Position numbers and translations under genes: made by a program. Below, one piece after another: positions 10,644-20,340 of a stretch of 64,000 nucleotides of DNA (position 1 is its first letter; every line of letters begins with the position of its first letter). A model generated the notes under the pieces. That model was not told the origin of the DNA and made no database searches. It worked only from the letters and a program-made list of their open reading frames with translations. The stretch is taken from NCBI GenBank assembly GCA_913046825.1, contig CAJWTF010000002.1, positions 1 to 64,000 on the forward strand. The letters run 5' to 3'. Source of the DNA: an uncultured Rickettsiales bacterium. GTDB taxonomy: Bacteria; Pseudomonadota; Alphaproteobacteria; UBA8366.

Positions 10644-11899
10644 CCGTCAACGTATCGACCTTGGGTAATGGCATCCGTGTCGTAACCGAAAGCATGCCAC
10701 GCGTTGAAACAGTATCCTGTGGGGTCTGGGTCGGGACCGGTGCCCGCAATGAGACAGCGGACGTAAACGGCGTCGCTCATCTTCTCGAACATATGGCGTT
10801 CAAGGGCACGGAACGTCGCAGCGCTCAGGATATCGTCGAAGAAATCGAATCCGTGGGTGGTCACCTCAATGCCTATACCAGCCGCGAACAAACCGCTTAT
10901 TACGCGAAGGTCTTAAAGGAAAATACCGTTCTCGCATTAGACCTCCTGTCCGATATCCTGCAGAACTCCACTTTCGATGCGGATGAGCTGGAGCGCGAGC
11001 GCACGGTTGTCATTCAAGAAATTGGCCAAGCGCACGATACGCCGGACGATCTGATTTTCGATCATTTTCAAACGGTGGCATTCCCCGATCAGCCCCTTGG
11101 ACGTCCGGTGTTGGGTAGTGTTGAGACGGTCGGAAATATGCGGCGCGAAACCATCATGGGGCATATGAGCGCGGGCTATGGTGGCGACCGAATGGTCTTG
11201 TCGGCGGCCGGAAACCTTGAACACGATGCCTTTGTCCAGGCTGCCTCTTGTCTCTTTGACAAGATTCCACCGCAGGCGCAAGTAGCGATGGAAGCGGGCC
11301 ATTATGAAGGTGGCCATCACTTCGAAGACCGTGAGTTGGAGCAGGTTCATCTTTTGCTCGGTTTTTCCGGTCTCTCTTACGAAGACGATCAGTTCTATGC
11401 GACGTCGGTCATGTCGGCGTTGTTAGGAGGCGGGATGTCATCGCGCCTGTTCCAGGAAATACGCGAGCGGCGCGGGCTTGTTTATTCGATCTACTCCTAT
11501 CCGTCGTTCTATCGTGATTGTGGGCTGTTCGGCATTTATGCCGGTACGGGACCCGAAGATGTGGACGAGCTGTTGCCGGCGATCTGCGAGGAAATACGGC
11601 GTTTGCCCGACACGCTTGATGAGCGAGAAATTGACCGTGCACGTACGCAATTGAAGGCGGCGACACTTATGTCGCTGGAGTCCACCGGCTCACGGTGCGA
11701 ACAGATGGCGCAGCAAATGCTGGTTTTCGGCCGACCGCTGACCACTGAGGAACAAGTTGCGAAAATTGAGGGCGTTGACCAAGCGGCGGTACGTGACGTG
11801 GCACTCAATATCTTTTCCGGACGACCGACAATTGCCGCGGTGGGCCCCGTGAACCAAATAATGGAATACGATCAACTCGTCGCGGCTCTGGCAATATAG
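10640..11899 (+). CDS. M16 family zinc peptidase, processing-peptidase-like
   Basis: Pitrilysin/insulinase-type metallopeptidase of the bacterial group related to the mitochondrial processing peptidase beta subunit. The 419-residue product has the inverted zinc motif HLLEH at about residues 47-51, followed by MAFKGTERRSAQDIVEEIE, with the distal glutamate about 75 residues on in the ERERTVVIQEIG helix. The C-terminal half carries the R/Y region GLVYSIYSYPSFY. The start overlaps thrC (ATGA), a gene pair common in alphaproteobacteria. The natural substrate is not known. Confidence 0.92.
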   Translation: MTVNVSTLGNGIRVVTESMPRVETVSCGVWVGTGARNETADVNGVAHLLEHMAFKGTERRSAQDIVEEIESVGGHLNAYTSREQTAYYAKVLKENTVLALDLLSDILQNSTFDADELERERTVVIQEIGQAHDTPDDLIFDHFQTVAFPDQPLGRPVLGSVETVGNMRRETIMGHMSAGYGGDRMVLSAAGNLEHDAFVQAASCLFDKIPPQAQVAMEAGHYEGGHHFEDRELEQVHLLLGFSGLSYEDDQFYATSVMSALLGGGMSSRLFQEIRERRGLVYSIYSYPSFYRDCGLFGIYAGTGPEDVDELLPAICEEIRRLPDTLDEREIDRARTQLKAATLMSLESTGSRCEQMAQQMLVFGRPLTTEEQVAKIEGVDQAAVRDVALNIFSGRPTIAAVGPVNQIMEYDQLVAALAI

Positions 11900-11915
11900 A
11901 GCTGCTCCCATCCGT

Positions 11916-12518
11916 ATGGGTATATCAGCCGTGTTCGATTTACCATTCTTCCGACTTTCGAAGACGATCCTTCGAGGCGAAAATATCTATCTACGCGCAC
12001 CCCGGCGGCGCGACCAGCGGCAATGGATGGATGTCCGCCGCGTGAGCAAGGAGTTCCTGCAGCCGTGGGAGCCGACTTGGCCCACAGATGGCGTCGAAAA
12101 AGCTGCCTTTCGCCGACGTTTGCGGCGTTTCACCGAAGACTGGCATTCTGGCGACTCATATCCGTTCTTTATTTTGCATCGTGAAACCAACGATCTGTTG
12201 GGCGGTATCACGCTTTCGAATTTGCGCCGTGGTGTGACCCAGGCGGCCACTGTTGGTTACTGGATGGGCCTGCCCTACGCTCGCCGTGGGCACATGGTGG
12301 AAGCGGTCAGCTTGGTGCTCGACTACGCGTTCGACGACCTCCGTCTGCACCGGGTCGAAGCCGCTTGTCTGGTGCACAACGAGCCTAGTAGAAATCTATT
12401 GCTGAAAATAGGTTTCACGGAGGAAGGGGTGGCCCGACAGTATCTCTGCATCGACGGTCGATGGCAGGATCACCGAACGTTCGGCATATTGCAGGCCGAC
12501 AGACGAGCGAAAAACTAG
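11916..12518 (+). CDS. GNAT family N-acetyltransferase, RimJ-like
   Basis: A 200-residue GNAT protein related to ribosomal-protein-alanine acetyltransferases. After a short lead it begins the fold with LRGENIYLRAPRRRDQRQW. It keeps the acetyl-CoA loop region GLPYARRGHMVEAVSLVLDYAF and the NEPSRNLLLKIGFTEEGVARQ segment usual in RimJ/RimL. It follows the M16 gene by 16 bases on the same strand and converges on yqgE with only 6 bases between. The acetylated substrate (protein N-terminus or small molecule) cannot be told from the sequence. Confidence 0.85.
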   Translation: MGISAVFDLPFFRLSKTILRGENIYLRAPRRRDQRQWMDVRRVSKEFLQPWEPTWPTDGVEKAAFRRRLRRFTEDWHSGDSYPFFILHRETNDLLGGITLSNLRRGVTQAATVGYWMGLPYARRGHMVEAVSLVLDYAFDDLRLHRVEAACLVHNEPSRNLLLKIGFTEEGVARQYLCIDGRWQDHRTFGILQADRRAKN

Positions 12519-12524
12519 AACGCT

Positions 12525-13088
12525 CTATGCATGCCCGGCATCGCCGGACAGTAGCGATAAATCTACGCCAATTTTGGCGATGGCGCGTTCCCATTTGCTG
12601 TTGATATCGGGGCCGAAGGCTAAATCTGCATCCGATGGCACATGTAACCAGGCGTTTTGCTGTATTTCACCGTCAAGCTGTCCGGCACCCCAGCCTGCAT
12701 AGCCGAGTGCCAGGAAGAACTGTTTCGGCCCTTTATTTTCGGCTATATCCTTCAGAATATCGATTGTCGCGGTCAGTGCCATATCATCGGTGACGTCGAT
12801 CGTCCCGTCACCCGAATAGTCAGCGGAATGGAGGACGAAACCGCGACCGGTCTCCACCGGACCGCCGAAATGAATCGGTAGCTTGGGCGCAACCGCCAAG
12901 GTTTCGATGTCGAGCTGGCTCAGTAGGTCAGCAAAGATGAGGGAATCCACCAGTTTGTTAACGATCAATCCCATCGCGCCTTCTTCATTGTGGACGCACA
13001 TATAGATTACGCTCTTGGAGAAGCGCGGATCGCCCATGGCAGGCATGGCGATCAACAATTGGCCCGTGAGATAATTTGCCGCGCTCAA
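12525..13088 (-). CDS. YqgE/AlgH family protein (UPF0301)
   Basis: 187 residues with the family landmarks TGQLLIAMPAMGDPRFSKSV near the start, EEGAMGLIVNK, the GGPV turn, and FFLALGYAGWGAGQLDGEIQ. The family is cytoplasmic with unsettled function. The start is a TTG at 13088 with GGAG about nine bases upstream; the next in-frame ATG would cut into the conserved N-terminus. It is divergent from the DsbD-type gene, with a palindrome between them. Confidence 0.93.
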   Translation of the reverse strand: MSAANYLTGQLLIAMPAMGDPRFSKSVIYMCVHNEEGAMGLIVNKLVDSLIFADLLSQLDIETLAVAPKLPIHFGGPVETGRGFVLHSADYSGDGTIDVTDDMALTATIDILKDIAENKGPKQFFLALGYAGWGAGQLDGEIQQNAWLHVPSDADLAFGPDINSKWERAIAKIGVDLSLLSGDAGHA

Positions 13089-13122
13089 GCTGTAAACTCC
13101 AAAGGTGCAATCATCGCCTTTC

Positions 13123-13143
13123 GACTATTATATGATAATAGTC
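13123..13143. promoter_or_regulatory. Perfect 8-bp inverted repeat between yqgE and the DsbD-type gene
   Basis: GACTATTA at 13123-13130 and TAATAGTC at 13136-13143 flank a 5-base centre TATGA. It lies 35 bases upstream of the yqgE start and 123 bases before dsbD, in a divergent promoter region, without a T-run. An A+T-rich symmetric site in this place is more like an operator than a terminator. No regulator is identified. Confidence 0.35.
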
Positions 13144-13265
13144 TCCATGGTGTTTGAATAGAGCCTGGGAAAATTAGTAGATACGCACGCAATCGTGACT
13201 GGAAGTGCGATTTTTCATGAGGTCGATTGGCCTATAAAAACACCGAACGTTGTTGGAGAGATCGT

Positions 13266-15386
13266 ATGCGCCGATTGCGGCCAGTTCTTGGATGGTTATG
13301 TGGCGCTGCCGTGTTCGCTGGCCTTGCCGGTGGTGCACTTGCGGCGAGCGGTGATTGGAGCCGAAACGACCACGTGGAGATGCGTCTGATCTCGGCTGTG
13401 GAAGCGGTTGGTGACCGCAAGACACTGCCGCTCGGATTGCAGTTCCGTATGAAACCGGGTTGGAAACTATATTGGCGGACGCCGGGGGATGCCGGTTTTC
13501 CGCCCCGTCCGATTTGGCAAGGTTCCGAGAATATCGCCGATGTCGCCGTAAAGTGGCCGGCACCGAAGCGTTTTTCGATATTCGGTCTTGAGACGCTCGG
13601 CTATGTTGACGAAGTGATCTTGCCACTTACCGCCAAACTCGAACGGCGCGGTGAAGCTGTCATCCTGAAGGCATCCGTCGATTATCTGACCTGTAACGAT
13701 ATTTGCATTCCCTATACCGCTGCGGTGGAACTTTCGCTGGACGCCGGAACGGCGGCACCGTCGTCACGGGCCTATGATTTGGATCGATACCGTGCGCGGG
13801 TTCCAGGTGATGGAGCGCGTCACGGCCTTGGGATTACTGGGGTGCGCCTCGCGGCGGTTGGTAAGGACGTCACCGTAAATCTTGTCGCCACGGCGCTGGA
13901 GCCCTTTCTGGCACCTGACGTCTACGTAGAAGGGCCAGAGGGATCATTCTTCGGCAAGCCCGAGGTTAAGCTATCGAATGATGGGCGGACCGCGCGGGTC
14001 GCGGTCAGGGGCGGCGGATTCGAGAAACCAATAACCGATGCGGGTGTGCCGCTTACATTGACCCTGGTTGACGGTGCACGAATGTTGGAGACGTTTGCGG
14101 TTGGTCGGCCGGGTGGGGCGTTTGGGCCCACGCAGACGGACGGTGGCATGGCTTCGATCTGGCCGATACTGCTATTCGCTTTGATTGGCGGATTGATACT
14201 AAATTTCATGCCGTGCGTGTTGCCGGTGCTTTCGCTGAAATTGTTGAGCGTTGTCAGCCATGGTGGGCAAGACCCGGCGATCGTGCGGCGCGAATTCATT
14301 GCCTCTGCTGCAGGGATCATATTCTCGTTCTTGTTGATTGCCGCTGTGCTGATTGGTCTGCAATCCGGTGGTATCGCGATCGGGTGGGGAATTCAATTCC
14401 AGCAACCGGTCTTCCTGGTGGCGATGACATTGATCGTCACCTTATTCGCCTGCAATCTATTCGGATTTTTCGAAATTATTTTACCAAGCGCCATTTCCGA
14501 TCTCGCGGGGACGGCGGGTGACGGTCATTCGCTTGGCGGGCATTTTCTAACCGGTGCATTCGCTACCCTGCTGGCAACGCCCTGCAGCGCTCCGTTTCTA
14601 GGGACGGCGGTGGGTTTTGCGCTCAGTCGGGGGCCGTTGGAAATTCTGCTCATCTTTTTTGTTCTCAGTTTGGGATTGGCGTTGCCGTATTTGTTGGTCG
14701 CAGCACTGCCGGGGCTAGCGACTAGATTGCCAAGGCCCGGAAATTGGATGGTGTGGCTACGCTATATTCTCGGTTTCGCCTTGGTGGCGACGGCGGTTTG
14801 GCTGGTCACAGTTCTGTGGGCTCAGCTCGGCCGGGACGGCGCGTTGGCGATTGCCGGATTGACCACGCTCATTGTGGCACTTCTCGCCTTGAAGCGATTG
14901 CCAAATTCTCGCCTTGGACACCATGCCGGAAAGGTGTCGGTGGTGCTGGCCCTGGCGGCGTTGGTGGCGGGTGGTTTGACGACGAAGCCTGCTTCCCCTG
15001 TGGCACAAGACCCTACAGCGGTCTGGCAGCCCTTCGATGAGGCAGAATTAACGCGACTTGTCAGTGCCGGGAAGACGGTGATCGTCGATGTGACGGCCGA
15101 TTGGTGCCTGACATGCCAGGTTAATAAAAAACTTGTGCTCGATACCGCACCGGTCGCGGATTGGCTCAAAGCGGACGAGACTGTAGCCATGCGGGCCGAT
15201 TGGACCCGCCCAAACCTGAAAATTGCGGCCTATCTGGCGAGTTTTGGGCGCTATGGCATCCCCTTTAACGCTATATATGGGCCGCAAGCGCCGAATGGCG
15301 TTGCTCTGCCGGAATTGCTGACCAGCGCGTTGGTCATTGAGGCCGTTCTAAATGCAGATTCGAACACTACATTGGTCCGCCGTTAA
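13266..15386 (+). CDS. DsbD/ScsB-type protein-disulfide reductase
   Basis: Inner-membrane protein that passes reducing power from cytoplasmic thioredoxin to periplasmic thiols. From the ATG at 13266 (GGAGAG just upstream) it has 706 residues: signal peptide (to about residue 27), an N-terminal periplasmic domain with CNDIC at about 143-147, an eight-helix DsbD channel with MPCVLPVLSLKLLS and ATPCSAPFLGTA cysteines, and a C-terminal thioredoxin domain with WCLTC at about 614-617. All three redox pairs are present. The long N-terminal domain resembles ScsB-type proteins more than E. coli DsbD. The peroxiredoxin downstream fits a thiol-redox role. Confidence 0.9.
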   Translation: MRRLRPVLGWLCGAAVFAGLAGGALAASGDWSRNDHVEMRLISAVEAVGDRKTLPLGLQFRMKPGWKLYWRTPGDAGFPPRPIWQGSENIADVAVKWPAPKRFSIFGLETLGYVDEVILPLTAKLERRGEAVILKASVDYLTCNDICIPYTAAVELSLDAGTAAPSSRAYDLDRYRARVPGDGARHGLGITGVRLAAVGKDVTVNLVATALEPFLAPDVYVEGPEGSFFGKPEVKLSNDGRTARVAVRGGGFEKPITDAGVPLTLTLVDGARMLETFAVGRPGGAFGPTQTDGGMASIWPILLFALIGGLILNFMPCVLPVLSLKLLSVVSHGGQDPAIVRREFIASAAGIIFSFLLIAAVLIGLQSGGIAIGWGIQFQQPVFLVAMTLIVTLFACNLFGFFEIILPSAISDLAGTAGDGHSLGGHFLTGAFATLLATPCSAPFLGTAVGFALSRGPLEILLIFFVLSLGLALPYLLVAALPGLATRLPRPGNWMVWLRYILGFALVATAVWLVTVLWAQLGRDGALAIAGLTTLIVALLALKRLPNSRLGHHAGKVSVVLALAALVAGGLTTKPASPVAQDPTAVWQPFDEAELTRLVSAGKTVIVDVTADWCLTCQVNKKLVLDTAPVADWLKADETVAMRADWTRPNLKIAAYLASFGRYGIPFNAIYGPQAPNGVALPELLTSALVIEAVLNADSNTTLVRR

Positions 15387-15500
15387 GTGGTCTTCATCAT
15401 CGCTGGACTTCGCTGATTTCGCGCTTATCTATTGGTCTAATCGTGTGGCCCCCAGCGGTGCCGCATGACATTTTATTGGGGTAGATAAAAGGATTTCTCA

Positions 15501-15983
15501 ATGGCGATCAGTGTAGGCGATAAGGTTCCCTCGGCGACTCTTTATAAGATGGGTGCAGACGGTCCGGAAGCGGTGACAACGGACGATTACTGTGCGGGCC
15601 GCAAGGTCGTGATCTTCGGCGTGCCTGGCGCGTTTACGCCGACATGCTCGGCGCAACACGTGCCGGGATTTATGCAGAATGCCGATGCGTTGAAGGCCAA
15701 GGGCGTGGAGGCAATTGCCTGCGTTTCCGTCAATGATGCGTTCGTGATGGGTGCTTGGGCGAAGGATCAATCGACCGGCGATACCATCGATATGTTGGGT
15801 GATGGTAGTGGCGAGTTGGCCAAGGCCATGGATGTTGAGCTCGATCTTGGCTCTCGCGGCCTTGGTTTGCGGGGCAAGCGTTTCGCTCTGGTCGCCGAAG
15901 ATGGTGTGGTCAAGCATTTGGCGCTGCAAGACGGCGGCGAGCTGACGTCTTCCAGCGCGGAAGAGACGCTCAAGGCGCTTTAA
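15501..15983 (+). CDS. Peroxiredoxin (Prx5/AhpE-like, redoxin domain)
   Basis: Thiol peroxidase that reduces hydrogen peroxide and alkyl hydroperoxides. The 160-residue product carries the active-site motif [15 protein letters not shown] with the peroxidatic cysteine at about residue 49, and the Prx5 signature [10 protein letters not shown]. No other cysteine in a clear resolving position is seen except one near residue 74. It starts with an ATG after GGATTTCTC and is followed 25 bases later by a strong terminator, so it is probably a single-gene unit or the end of the dsbD transcript. Confidence 0.93.
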   Translation: MAISVGDKVPSATLYKMGADGPEAVTTDDYCAGRKVVIFGVPGAFTPTCSAQHVPGFMQNADALKAKGVEAIACVSVNDAFVMGAWAKDQSTGDTIDMLGDGSGELAKAMDVELDLGSRGLGLRGKRFALVAEDGVVKHLALQDGGELTSSSAEETLKAL

Positions 15984-16008
15984 TTGCGTTTCATATGATA
16001 AGCAAAGA

Positions 16009-16041
16009 AAACGCCCTCGGACTCTGTCCGGTGGCGTTTTT
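16009..16041 (+). terminator. Rho-independent terminator after the peroxiredoxin gene
   Basis: AAACGCC at 16009-16015 pairs with GGCGTTT at 16033-16039, with a second inner helix CGGAC/GTCCG, and the stem runs into TTTTT. It faces the plus strand and ends the peroxiredoxin transcript. Confidence 0.85.
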
Positions 16042-16086
16042 CGTTGTTTGCTGATTGTCCTAACGGTCGTCGAACTTTTGACCGGG

Positions 16087-16530
16087 TTAGTCGCGTCCCG
16101 GAATTCCGGCCCGCGCCAGAGCGTCGGCGCGTTCGTTCTCAACATGGCCAGAATGCCCTTTGACCCAAAACCATTCGACCTTATGTCCGACCAAGGCGTC
16201 GTCGAGCGCCTGCCATAGGTCGACATTTTTCACCGGCTTTTTGGCAGCGGTCTTCCAACCGTTGCGCTTCCAATTGACGATCCACTTGGTGATACCATCT
16301 TTAACGTAGGTGCTGTCTGTGTGAATATGGATCCGCATCGGCCTTGTCAGAGCGCGTAAACCTTCGATGGCGGCCATCAATTCCATGCGGTTGTTGGTCG
16401 TCTCCACCTCACTGCCCGACAGTTCCTTCTCTGTGCCATTGTAGCGCAGTACCAGACCCCAACCGCCTGGTCCCGGATTGCCGCTACAAGCGCCGTCGGT
16501 AAAAATCTCAACCGTGTTGGATATTGTCAT
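16087..16530 (-). CDS. rnhA: Ribonuclease HI
   Basis: Cleaves the RNA strand of RNA-DNA hybrids. The ATG at 16530 gives 147 residues, normal for the family. Catalytic acids are visible in [43 protein letters not shown] and [10 protein letters not shown], and the basic protrusion helix ([17 protein letters not shown]) is present. Its ATG overlaps the TGA of thrB (ATGA), and the thrB-rnhA pair is common in alphaproteobacteria. Confidence 0.97.
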   Translation of the reverse strand: MTISNTVEIFTDGACSGNPGPGGWGLVLRYNGTEKELSGSEVETTNNRMELMAAIEGLRALTRPMRIHIHTDSTYVKDGITKWIVNWKRNGWKTAAKKPVKNVDLWQALDDALVGHKVEWFWVKGHSGHVENERADALARAGIPGRD

Positions 16531-17492
16531 CAGTCCATTCCGTATTCGCCGGGTGCGGTCACCCGTTGATGAAACTGAAGGATCGAAAGGTACTCGCGGG
16601 GATCTTTCGGCTTCACAAATGCGCCTTCGGGACGGTTCAGCCAATCGTACAACCGGGTTAGTAGAAACCGAATGGCCGCACCGCGAGCGATGGTCGGCAA
16701 GGCCGCGATTTCCGCATCTGATGTGCTACGTTCCCGGCGGTAGGCGGCGAGCATGCGCCGCGCCTTGGTAACGTTGAAACTGTTGTCGCGCTCGAAACAC
16801 CAAGCGTTCAAGCAAATCGCCAGGTCGTAGACCAGGAAATCGTTGCAGGCGAAATAAAAGTCGATCAGCCCTGAAAGTTTGTCGCCGAGAAAAAACACAT
16901 TGTCCGGGAACAAATCCGCATGGCAAACGCCTTTTGGCAGATTATCTGGCCAATTTGCCTCGAGGAAATCGAGCTCCTTCGATAGGATTGCGGCGAGTCC
17001 TGGTATGACTTCATCCGCTCGAGCGGCCGACGAATTGAATAGCGGCCGCCAGGCATCGACCGATAATCTGTTCGGGCGCGACATATCGAAATTGGCGCCC
17101 GCATTGTGAAATCGCGCCAGTGCGGCACCCACTTCCGCGCAATGGCCAACTTGCATCCGTTTTGGTGACATACCGTTCAGGAACGTGATAATCGCCGCTG
17201 GACGGTCGCAGAGCGTCCGCAAGGCTTTTCCGTCTCGTCCCTGCAGCGGCGTCGGGCTCGGGATACCGGCCTCCGCCAGGAATTCCATCAAATTCAAAAA
17301 GAAAGGCAGGTCACCCGCCGAAACGCGTTTTTCGTAGAGGGTAAGAATGAATTGGCCTCGGTCGGTTTGCATCAAATAGTTGGTGTTCTCCACACCCTCC
17401 GCGATGCCTTTGCAGGAGAGAAGGCCGCCGATGTCGTAACTGGCGACGAAGGCTGCCAAATCCTCGTCTGATACTTCGGTATAAACGGCCAT
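16530..17492 (-). CDS. thrB: Homoserine kinase (ThrB, APH-fold type)
   Basis: Phosphorylates homoserine to O-phosphohomoserine, the substrate of threonine synthase. The ATG at 17492 gives 320 residues with the alphaproteobacterial start [15 protein letters not shown]. It belongs to the aminoglycoside-phosphotransferase fold: GVENTNYLM in the N-lobe, the catalytic loop [11 protein letters not shown], and the metal site [18 protein letters not shown]. Frame upstream of 17492 shows no family similarity. It is translationally coupled to rnhA. Confidence 0.96.
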   Translation of the reverse strand: MAVYTEVSDEDLAAFVASYDIGGLLSCKGIAEGVENTNYLMQTDRGQFILTLYEKRVSAGDLPFFLNLMEFLAEAGIPSPTPLQGRDGKALRTLCDRPAAIITFLNGMSPKRMQVGHCAEVGAALARFHNAGANFDMSRPNRLSVDAWRPLFNSSAARADEVIPGLAAILSKELDFLEANWPDNLPKGVCHADLFPDNVFFLGDKLSGLIDFYFACNDFLVYDLAICLNAWCFERDNSFNVTKARRMLAAYRRERSTSDAEIAALPTIARGAAIRFLLTRLYDWLNRPEGAFVKPKDPREYLSILQFHQRVTAPGEYGMD

Positions 17493-17662
17493 TTTCCTGG
17501 GGTCCGTCCTGCTAAATAAAGTTTGTTGACTGACAGCGGCGGCCCGCTTGTCGTGGTCCGGTGGGTCTCCTAATATCCCGCCAATCGATAACGCCCGAGG
17601 GACGACACGATACCGTGGTTCGCCTCGGCATATAGCGTAGCAATCAGGGAAGGGAAAGACCC

Positions 17663-17902
17663 ATGACCGATCCGGTAATAGCGCAAAAGGCACCTTTTGG
17701 TGTCGATGTCGAAGAGGGTAAGAGTTATTGGTGGTGTTCATGTGGTCTCAGTGCGGAACAACCCTTTTGCGACGGCAGCCATAAGGGCACCGGATTGGAG
17801 CCGATGAAATATAACGCCGAGAATTCCGCTACCATTTATTTTTGTGGTTGCAAGAACACGAAGGGATCACCGCTCTGCGACGGAACCCATTCCAAGCTGT
17901 GA
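17663..17902 (+). CDS. Tandem CDGSH iron-sulfur domain protein
   Basis: A 79-residue soluble protein with two CDGSH-type 2Fe-2S motifs: CSCGLSAEQPFCDGSH at about residues 25-40 and CGCKNTKGSPLCDGTH at about 61-76. Each has the three-cysteine, one-histidine ligand set. The domain is related to mitochondrial mitoNEET but has no membrane anchor. The ATG at 17663 follows AGGGAAAG. It is divergent from thrB and ends 17 bases before a lipoprotein gene. Electron or cluster transfer is the family expectation; partner unknown. Confidence 0.92.
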   Translation: MTDPVIAQKAPFGVDVEEGKSYWWCSCGLSAEQPFCDGSHKGTGLEPMKYNAENSATIYFCGCKNTKGSPLCDGTHSKL

Positions 17903-17919
17903 GGCAAACCGGCATTAGA

Positions 17920-18459
17920 ATGCAATTGCGTTCCTTGGCGGTTCTGGCGAGCTTGGCGATCATCTTAGCGGGCTGCGCCAAGGGTAGCCCCTTCGGTGGC
18001 AGGGGAGAATTGTCCGGACTGGGTTGTCCGCAGGTGGCGATCTTGGAAGCACCGGGCGAGTTGACGCGGTTCTCTGGGGGCAAGATAGGTAAAATTACCG
18101 ACGTACTCTTCCAAGCAAAAATGGAGGTGAGGCAGGCATATTGCGATATCGAGGATAAGTCGATTTTCGTCACAGCGGACGCCATGCTCGGCGTGATCCG
18201 TGGGCCGGCCGAGACCACTGGAGAGGTTAAATTCTCTTTTTTTGTCGCGATATTAAACGGCAAAAAAGAGGTTGTTTTGCGAGAAACTTTTCCGATTGTC
18301 GTGAAGTTTGAGGAGCCGAAACGGCAGATTTTATTCGAAGATACCGTTTCTGTCGAAATCGATCGGAAAAAAAATATCGATCCTGCGACGTACACGGTTT
18401 ATGCCGGATTCGAGATGACGCCCGAAGAGCTGGAATTCAATCGCCGACGCCTGCGTTAG
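17920..18459 (+). CDS. Predicted lipoprotein of unknown function
   Basis: 179 residues with a lipoprotein signal peptide: MQLRSLAVLASLAIILAGC, where LAGC is a lipobox and the cysteine is residue 19. I chose the ATG at 17920 because it gives this signal directly. The mature part begins KGSPFGGRGEL and continues as a beta-rich domain (GCPQVAILEAPGELTRFSGG, TADAMLGVIRGPAE, VVLRETFPIVVKF). I do not recognise a named family; similar short lipoproteins occur in Rhodospirillales. The codon use and frame look normal. Confidence 0.75.
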   Translation: MQLRSLAVLASLAIILAGCAKGSPFGGRGELSGLGCPQVAILEAPGELTRFSGGKIGKITDVLFQAKMEVRQAYCDIEDKSIFVTADAMLGVIRGPAETTGEVKFSFFVAILNGKKEVVLRETFPIVVKFEEPKRQILFEDTVSVEIDRKKNIDPATYTVYAGFEMTPEELEFNRRRLR

Positions 18460-18473
18460 GGCTCCCTGCTTAG

Positions 18474-18501
18474 TTGACATTCGCTCCGGCTCTTGTAGCC
18501 T
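18474..18501 (+). promoter_or_regulatory. Sigma-70-like promoter of the glycine riboswitch-gcv transcript
   Basis: A perfect -35 box TTGACA (18474-18479) and a weak -10 TAGCCT (18496-18501) are separated by 16 bases and lie about 45 bases before the first glycine aptamer. It starts just after the lipoprotein stop. The -10 is poor, so the call depends mainly on the -35 and the position. Confidence 0.5.
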
Positions 18502-18545
18502 AACTCGTGTCGGCGGGATATCGTCGGCAATATGCCCATCGACCC

Positions 18546-18724
18546 TTGTGGGAGAGACCCGCGTATTGCGCGGGCGCCGAAGGAGCAACCGCCCCGGAAT
18601 CTCTCAGGCAAATGGACCGTAGGGGGAGGGCACTCTGGAAAGTGGCCGTGGCGACAGCCTGCGGCTCACCGAAGGTGTAAGCCGTCTCGGCGGTGACACT
18701 CTCAGGTTCCACGACAGAGCGGGG
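18546..18724 (+). ncRNA. Tandem glycine riboswitch
   Basis: Two glycine aptamers in a row precede gcvT. The first (about 18546-18625) has GGGAGAGACCC, GCGCCGAAGGAGCAA and CTCTCAGGCAAA. The second (about 18631-18724) has CTCTGGAAAGTGGCC, CACCGAAGGTGTAAGCC and CTCTCAGGTTCCACGACAGAG. The repeated CCGAAGG and CTCTCAGG cores are diagnostic. Tandem glycine riboswitches bind glycine and in this setting turn on the glycine cleavage genes when glycine is plentiful. I see no strong terminator between aptamer 2 and gcvT, so control may act at translation. Confidence 0.95.
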
Positions 18725-18779
18725 AGGTATCGTCCCAAGGTAGGGGCGGACCTCAGCCGCGCGATGTCGGAGGGACAGA

Positions 18780-19913
18780 ATGAACGAAGACTCCCAGACT
18801 AAAGGCGAGCTGACGGATGTTCAACGCACCCCGCTGCACGCCTTGCATCAGGAGTTGGGCGGGAAATTAGTGCCCTTTGCGGGATTCGAAATGCCCGTCC
18901 AATACCCGTCGGGCATCCTCAAGGAACACCTGCACACGCGTGCCGCCGCTGGATTGTTCGATGTCTCGCATATGGGGCAGGCGGAACTGCGGGGCGACGA
19001 TGCCGCAGCACTGATCGAGACATTGGTGCCCGGGGATATCTGTGGACTCGCGTCTGGAACCACGCGCTATACCCAGCTCACGAATGACCGAGGTGGCATC
19101 CTCGACGATTTGATGGTGACGAACGGAGGCGACCGTCTGTTGTTAGTCGTCAATGCTGCGTGCAAGGCCGAGGACTTTGCCCATATTCAGGCGGCTTTGC
19201 CGTCGGGGGTTGAGCTTGTCGAACTCCCCGACCGCGCCCTGATTTCGATACAGGGTCCCGCGGCTGCATTGCTCATGGAGACGGTTGGCGAGGGAGAGCT
19301 CTCCAAGATGCCGTTTATGTCTTATACCGAATGCGTCGTCTCCGATGTCGACTGCCGGGTGTGGCGTTCCGGCTATACTGGCGAGGATGGCTATGAAATT
19401 TCTTGCACGTCGAGCGATGCCGAAGCGCTGGCCCGGCGGCTGTTGGCGCTGGACGGTGTCGCGCCCATTGGATTGGGCGCGCGGGATTCACTGCGCCTTG
19501 AGGCCGGACTTTGTCTCTATGGGCACGATATTGATCAGGCAACGACGCCGGTAGAGGCTGGGCTTCTATGGTCGATTGGCAAACGGCGGCGTACCGAGGG
19601 CGGATTCCCAGGTGCTGCAATCGTCCAGCAACAAATCGCCGATGGCGTGACCCGACGCCGTATCGGAATCAAGCCGGAAGGGCGGGCGCCCATGCGCGAA
19701 AACACCAAACTGTTCGATAGTGAGGGCGCGCCGATCGGTGAGGTTACCAGTGGCGGGTTTGGTCCGAGCGTCGGCGGACCCGTTGCGATGGGATATGTGG
19801 AGACCCGATGCGCCAAAGCCGATACGCCGATTACGGCGGAGGTGCGGAGCAAGATGCATGACGCGACGGTGGTTCGCCTGCCGTTCGTCGAACAGCATTA
19901 TTACCGAGGTTAA
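18780..19913 (+). CDS. gcvT: Glycine cleavage system T protein (aminomethyltransferase)
   Basis: Transfers the methylene group from the lipoyl arm of GcvH to tetrahydrofolate, releasing ammonia. The 377-residue product has the family start [25 protein letters not shown], the DVSHMGQ motif, the folate-site aspartate region, [11 protein letters not shown], and the C-terminal [20 protein letters not shown]. The ATG at 18780 follows GGAGGGACAG. It is the first gene after the glycine riboswitch and is followed by gcvH after 17 bases. Confidence 0.97.
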   Translation: MNEDSQTKGELTDVQRTPLHALHQELGGKLVPFAGFEMPVQYPSGILKEHLHTRAAAGLFDVSHMGQAELRGDDAAALIETLVPGDICGLASGTTRYTQLTNDRGGILDDLMVTNGGDRLLLVVNAACKAEDFAHIQAALPSGVELVELPDRALISIQGPAAALLMETVGEGELSKMPFMSYTECVVSDVDCRVWRSGYTGEDGYEISCTSSDAEALARRLLALDGVAPIGLGARDSLRLEAGLCLYGHDIDQATTPVEAGLLWSIGKRRRTEGGFPGAAIVQQQIADGVTRRRIGIKPEGRAPMRENTKLFDSEGAPIGEVTSGGFGPSVGGPVAMGYVETRCAKADTPITAEVRSKMHDATVVRLPFVEQHYYRG

Positions 19914-19930
19914 TCAGGGGAGAGGCAATC

Positions 19931-20299
19931 ATGGCCGAAGTTAAATACAGCGAAGATCACGAATGGATCAGCATCGAGGGTGATGTGGGTACGGTTGGCA
20001 TTACTGGATTCGCACAGGAGCAGCTGGGCGACATCGTCTTTGTTGAATTGCCGGAGGTGGGCACCGCGCTTGGGAAAGGCGATCAGGCCGGTGTCGTCGA
20101 ATCGGTAAAGGCGGCATCGGAGATTTACGCGCCGGTGGCCGGAGAAATCGTTGAAGCGAATGATATATTGGCGGACACGCCGGAGACAGTGAACGCGGCG
20201 GCGGAAAGCGGCGGTTGGTTCTTTAAAATTAAGCTTGCGGACATGACCGAATTAGACGGCCTCATGGATGAAGCGGCCTACAAAGTTTTTATCGCCTAG
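19931..20299 (+). CDS. gcvH: Glycine cleavage system H protein
   Basis: Lipoyl carrier that shuttles the aminomethyl group between the P, T and L proteins. The 122-residue product carries the lipoylation site [12 protein letters not shown] with the lysine at about residue 60, and the usual start KYSEDHEWI and [19 protein letters not shown]. It lies between gcvT and gcvP with AGGGGAGAGG before its ATG. Confidence 0.98.
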   Translation: MAEVKYSEDHEWISIEGDVGTVGITGFAQEQLGDIVFVELPEVGTALGKGDQAGVVESVKAASEIYAPVAGEIVEANDILADTPETVNAAAESGGWFFKIKLADMTELDGLMDEAAYKVFIA

Positions 20300-20340
20300 T
20301 CCGACCGCCCTTTAGCGGAAACTGCAGGAGCACTATCGCC

